Below are positions 5,122 through 7,961 of a stretch of 7,961 nt of DNA, piece by piece. Source of the DNA: an uncultured Ruminococcus sp. (GTDB lineage: Bacteria; Bacillota; Clostridia; UBA1212; UBA1255). Both the position numbers and the translations under genes were made by a program. Each line of letters starts with the position of its first letter. Within the stretch, counting starts at the first letter, position 1. The notes under the pieces are model-generated. The model ran no database searches. It saw only the letters and a list, made by a program, of their open reading frames with translations, and was not told where the DNA came from. The DNA is taken from positions 1 through 7,961 of the forward strand of contig CACZOW010000259.1 in assembly GCA_902782885.1 (NCBI GenBank), in the 5' to 3' direction.

Positions 5122-6303
5122 TCAGAAGGATCTCTTCTTCGCGAACACGACCGCAGCGCCCATAGCGAGAACGGCGATCACCGCGATCATAGCGACGGCA
5201 GCGTCACCGGTCTTCGGAATGGTCTCGGCGGGAACGTCGGTGTTCTCGGGATTGGCGACAAAGAAGTCACCGTCAACGATCTCAGCATTGAGAACAATGT
5301 TGAAAGCGTCGTTCTGATATTCGAAATTAGCAGCGGCAGGATTGTCGATCTTCGGAAGAACAAGGTAAGGTTTCTTATCCGAAGGAGCTTCCTCGTTGGC
5401 AGCCTGGAGAGATTCGGTGTAATCAGGATTGGTAAGCGTGAACTTAACTACGTAAGTGCCGGCAGGCATATCTTCGCCAAGGTCAAACGCAAACGCAGGA
5501 TTGTTATCGCCGTCGGAGACAACTTCTTTGACCTTCAGAGGAGTCTGAGCAACAGTGTTCTCCATGTTGTAAGCGAATTTGAAGAGTTCGCATTTCCACT
5601 CAGCCTTCGGGCCGTTGCCGACCGTGGGATTGGAAGCCCAGTAGATGCCAAGGTTGATGGCGTTGAACGCACCCGCTGTGGTGAATTTAACAGCAGCAGA
5701 CGGATTGCCCGCGTTGATCCAGGTACCGATGGCGCCGCCGCCGTTGTCAAGGATCGCCTTTGCGCCGTACGTTTCTACGGGAGCAACACCGGAGCCGTAG
5801 TTACCGTTGATGGAGAACTCAATAGCCTCGTAGATATCGCCGTCAACGCTCTTCGCAACGACAGTGATGAGCTGAGGATCTTCGTTCTGAAGCAGGGGAA
5901 CAAGAACTTCCATTCTCATTTCGCCGCCGGCATTGATGACGGGACCTTCAGCCTCTCTCTTGAAGCTTTCGTCAAATACCGGTTCGCCGCCGTTGATCTT
6001 ATAGCCGATCTCAGCGATGTCGGTCTCTTTAAGACCCATCCAGCCGCGAACGGTAAGATTCTGATGGATGCCGGTGATCGGGTTGGCTTCGATCTTTTCG
6101 TTGGCAGCGCCGTCAGCGCCCCAGCCCATATCCATATGGGATACGCCGTCAAGATAGAACGTATCAAAAGACAAAGCGAAATCGGTCGTGTTGCGGGCTA
6201 CTTTCGTGGTGTCGCCGTCAACGTGATCCAAGGCGAACACGGAAACGGTCATGGTGCCCAGGACTAAAGCAACTGCAAGAAGAATGACAAGTGCTTTTTT
6301 CAT
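5122..6303 (-). CDS. Secreted PKTGD wall-sorting-signal protein of unknown function
   Basis: The 393-residue product starts with a signal peptide (MKKALVILL core, probable cleavage after SVFA, Ala24). Residues about 75-168 form a module containing VRGWMGL, IGYKINGGEPVFD and a late AKSVDGDIYEA stretch, a pattern I associate with uncultured gut Clostridia surface proteins. Residues about 180-352 form a second beta-rich module with IGTWI, KFTTAGAF, LGIYWASNP, ELFKFAY, PAGTYVVKFTLTNPD and FFVANPE. The tail is IPKTGD (362-367), a helix rich in Ala, Val and Met (368-387) and KKRSF, a Gram-positive cell-wall sorting signal with Ile in place of Leu. The ATG at 6301-6303 has AGGAGGT 7 nt upstream. It has its own promoter and lies downstream of a paralog (6481 onward). 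No catalytic motif was recognised. A structural or binding role at the surface is inference, and so is anchoring by a sortase, which is not in the window. Confidence 0.92.
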   Translation of the reverse strand: MKKALVILLAVALVLGTMTVSVFALDHVDGDTTKVARNTTDFALSFDTFYLDGVSHMDMGWGADGAANEKIEANPITGIHQNLTVRGWMGLKETDIAEIGYKINGGEPVFDESFKREAEGPVINAGGEMRMEVLVPLLQNEDPQLITVVAKSVDGDIYEAIEFSINGNYGSGVAPVETYGAKAILDNGGGAIGTWINAGNPSAAVKFTTAGAFNAINLGIYWASNPTVGNGPKAEWKCELFKFAYNMENTVAQTPLKVKEVVSDGDNNPAFAFDLGEDMPAGTYVVKFTLTNPDYTESLQAANEEAPSDKKPYLVLPKIDNPAAANFEYQNDAFNIVLNAEIVDGDFFVANPENTDVPAETIPKTGDAAVAMIAVIAVLAMGAAVVFAKKRSF

Positions 6304-6328
6304 TGTTTAAACCTCCTAAAAATTCCCT

Positions 6329-6345
6329 CGGCAGTACATCTGCCG
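6329..6345 (-). promoter_or_regulatory. Stem-loop at the 5' end of the surface-protein mRNA
   Basis: CGGCAG (6329-6334) and CTGCCG (6340-6345) are perfect 6-bp arms around a 5-nt loop. From the predicted promoter, transcription starts near 6351, so the hairpin begins about 6 nt from the mRNA 5' end, well clear of the ribosome binding site at 6311-6317. By analogy with 5'-terminal stem-loops of stable mRNAs it may slow decay; this is inference. Confidence 0.6.
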
Positions 6346-6357
6346 ATAGTTATAGAT

Positions 6358-6387
6358 ATTGTAGCATTTGAAACAACCGTTTTGCAA
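6358..6387 (-). promoter_or_regulatory. Sigma-A-type promoter of the first surface-protein gene
   Basis: On the minus strand: TTGCAA (-35, 6382-6387), an 18-nt spacer and TACAAT (-10, 6358-6363), preceded by TGC as an extended -10. The leader would be about 48 nt. The promoter lies downstream of the terminator of the paralogous gene, so the two surface genes can be transcribed independently. Confidence 0.82.
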
Positions 6388-6411
6388 CTGTTTTTTTAGG
6401 CTCCGCACAAT

Positions 6412-6441
6412 AAAAATCCGGACCCGAAGGTCCGGTCTTTT
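6412..6441 (-). terminator. Terminator of the second surface-protein gene
   Basis: CCGGACC (6418-6424) and GGTCCGG (6429-6435) pair around a loop that reads TTCG on the minus strand; a minus-strand T tract follows, from the A run at 6412-6416. It is nearly the same hairpin as at 5050-5080, but the outer A/T pairing is broken, so it is more directional. Confidence 0.88.
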
Positions 6442-6457
6442 CATCGTTTAGAACTTC

Positions 6458-6473
6458 AGCACGTCAACGTGCT
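6458..6473 (-). other. Conserved 3' UTR stem-loop of the second surface-protein gene
   Basis: AGCACGT (6458-6464) pairs with ACGTGCT (6467-6473); taken as a 6-bp stem it has a 4-nt loop. It corresponds in position and stem sequence to 5097-5114 in the paralog's 3' UTR. Confidence 0.6.
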
Positions 6474-6480
6474 ATAAGTC

Positions 6481-7961
6481 TCAGAAGGATCTCTTCTTCG
6501 CGAATACGACCGCGGCGCCCATAGCCAGGATAGCCATGACAGCGAACATAGCGACGGTCGCGTCGCCGGTCTTGGGCTGGTTGATGACCAGGCAGTACTC
6601 GGTCAGGCCGAGGCCGGTGCAGGTCCAGTCAGAGCCGGGCGCGTTGGTCTGGTTGGTGTAGCCCTGGCCGCCCACGACTGCGAACATACCGTAGTACAGC
6701 GGATCTGCTCCGAACGTGAAGGCGTCTGCGCCGTCAACGTCGGTGACGGTGAAGAGCTCGACAGGCAGTTTGACTTCAAAATCATAACCGTCGTCAGTCT
6801 TAACGATCTTGTTCTCGATCTTATCGGTGATATCGGCACCGCCGGCGCTGTCGTTGTCAAGCACGCCGGTCTTGTGGTTGTGCTGCAGCACGGTCAGAGC
6901 GTCGCCCAGTTTGAAGGAAATAAACAGACCGGGAACCGCGGAAAGCTTGTCGCCGGGGTTGAAGTTCAGCTGGATCAGATCGTTGGCATTCGCGCCTTTG
7001 GCTTTAACGCCGACATACAGGCCGTCAGACTTCATGTTGAAGAAGTACTTGAACTCTTTGCCGTCCATGTCGGGAGAAGCGGTCCAGGCCTTGAAGTTGT
7101 CAGCGTTAATGGCATGGCTCTCGGTGTATTCGCCGTCGTTGATCACGCCGTCAATAGCGCTTACGACCGCGGGCTGCTCGGAAGGAGCGTCGGTCTCATC
7201 AGGGTTGGCAACAAAGAACTCAGTCATGTTCTCAGCCAGCACGGTGAAGTTGAACGCCTGGTCGGGACGGGAGTACGTGAATTTGCTCTCATCGGGATTT
7301 TTGTCCATTTTGGGAAGAACAAAGTAGGAGCCCTTCTCGGCGCCGTCAACGGTGATCGTAGCTTCGGGATTGGTAAGCGTATATCTCACGATATATGTTC
7401 CGGCCGGAAGCGCGTCGTCAAAGTTGAAGAACGCTACGGGATTATTGTCGCCAATGGAATCAACAGTGAACGTCTTTACCGCTTCCTGCTGAAGGGTGTA
7501 TTCGGTATTGTACGCGAACTTGAAGAGTTCAACTTTCATCTTGGCGTACGCGCCGTTGGGAACAGTTTCATTGGAAGCCCAGTAGATGCCTTCGCCGAAG
7601 CCTTTGAACTCGCCGGCGGTGGTGAACTTAAGGGTGACAAAATTGTTATCGCCCTGGAGCCAGACACCAATGGCAGCGCCGTCGCCGACGTTAACGTTGG
7701 CAAACTGCTTTACGTTGGGATCGGGAGCCGCGTTCGCGTAAGAAATGGTGTGGCACTTCTTCGCATCGCCGTTGGCAAGTTTCTCATAGAAATTGATCTT
7801 GACCATGCCCTCAACGATTGCCAGGTTGAAGTTGAAGCGCAGCGCGTAGGTACCGCCGGTCTTCCCGATGATGGTAGAATCGTAATTGCCGATTCCCCAA
7901 ACGATCTCGCCGTCGTTGATCTGGTATCCGAGATCGGTGAACTCATCGTCGTCGGTGAACC
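6481..7961 (-). CDS. Paralogous PKTGD surface protein with added CBM9/DOMON-like domain (5' partial)
   Basis: The frame is open from the TGA at 6481-6483 to the window edge, giving 492 residues. The ATG at 7804-7806 is internal, because the 51 codons before it still align with the paralog (for example LGYQINDGE against IGYKINGGE). The shared beta-rich module follows: GVWL, KFTTAGEFKG, GIYWASNETV, ELFKFAYN, PAGTYIVRYTLTNPE and FFVANPDETD. Here the protein departs from its paralog: after TDAPSEQPAV a segment of about 190 residues (about 6590-7165) begins with AIDGVINDGEYTES and includes strands such as DGLYVGVKAKG, a layout reminiscent of CBM9/DOMON-type carbohydrate- or ligand-binding domains. 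It ends with QPKTGD (6562-6579), a membrane helix and KKRSF, almost identical to the paralog's tail. The signal peptide is beyond the window. The domain name is a by-eye judgement; no ligand can be inferred. Confidence 0.9.
   Translation of the reverse strand, partial: FTDDDEFTDLGYQINDGEIVWGIGNYDSTIIGKTGGTYALRFNFNLAIVEGMVKINFYEKLANGDAKKCHTISYANAAPDPNVKQFANVNVGDGAAIGVWLQGDNNFVTLKFTTAGEFKGFGEGIYWASNETVPNGAYAKMKVELFKFAYNTEYTLQQEAVKTFTVDSIGDNNPVAFFNFDDALPAGTYIVRYTLTNPEATITVDGAEKGSYFVLPKMDKNPDESKFTYSRPDQAFNFTVLAENMTEFFVANPDETDAPSEQPAVVSAIDGVINDGEYTESHAINADNFKAWTASPDMDGKEFKYFFNMKSDGLYVGVKAKGANANDLIQLNFNPGDKLSAVPGLFISFKLGDALTVLQHNHKTGVLDNDSAGGADITDKIENKIVKTDDGYDFEVKLPVELFTVTDVDGADAFTFGADPLYYGMFAVVGGQGYTNQTNAPGSDWTCTGLGLTEYCLVINQPKTGDATVAMFAVMAILAMGAAVVFAKKRSF

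Noticed and set aside
7804..7806. ATG as the start of the second surface-protein gene
   Set aside because: The frame stays open and aligns with the paralog for 51 more codons to the window edge, and there is no signal peptide after this ATG.

Overview
The window looks like a chromosomal segment of a fairly GC-rich member of the Clostridia/Firmicutes. HPr kinase/phosphorylase next to murB and rapZ, sigma-A-type promoters with extended -10 boxes, strong AGGAGG ribosome binding sites, a lipobox protein and two proteins with Gram-positive PxTG-type wall-sorting tails all point that way. Genus cannot be read from the sequence.

Layout. (1) 1-114 is the 3' end of an unrecognised gene whose product ends in a membrane segment. 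(2) 118-259 is an intergenic region made almost entirely of inverted repeats: two near-identical 43-nt units built on GGGGACAGAYC, with a second self-complementary GC-rich block between them. (3) 287-3072 holds hprK, murB and rapZ, tightly packed on the + strand; the yvcK and whiA genes that often follow rapZ in Firmicutes are absent. (4) 3083-3908 is a self-contained unit: promoter, a 228-residue lipoprotein gene and a terminator. (5) 3933-3965 is a perfect 14-bp-arm palindrome sharing the GGGGACAGACC core. (6) 3990-5009 encodes an RluA-family pseudouridine synthase, and a 17-bp exact copy of the palindrome core sits in frame inside it. (7) A bidirectional terminator at 5050-5080 separates it from two tandem minus-strand genes, 5122-6303 and 6481-past 7961, for paralogous secreted or wall-anchored proteins. 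Both end in PKTGD plus a membrane helix plus KKRSF, and both carry the same 3' untranslated region with two stem-loops.

Functionally, HprK and RapZ are regulatory P-loop proteins (carbon control through HPr phosphorylation; nucleotide and RNA-linked regulation), and MurB makes the peptidoglycan precursor UDP-MurNAc. The lipoprotein and the two PKTGD proteins belong to the cell envelope. The partial paralog has gained a domain of about 190 residues, CBM9/DOMON-like in appearance, between the shared module and the anchor. No sortase gene is visible.

The least explained material is the GGGGACAGAYC repeat family (two leader copies, one palindrome, one intragenic copy) and the duplicated 3' module of the surface-protein genes. 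No rRNA, tRNA, CRISPR array or transposase gene was seen.
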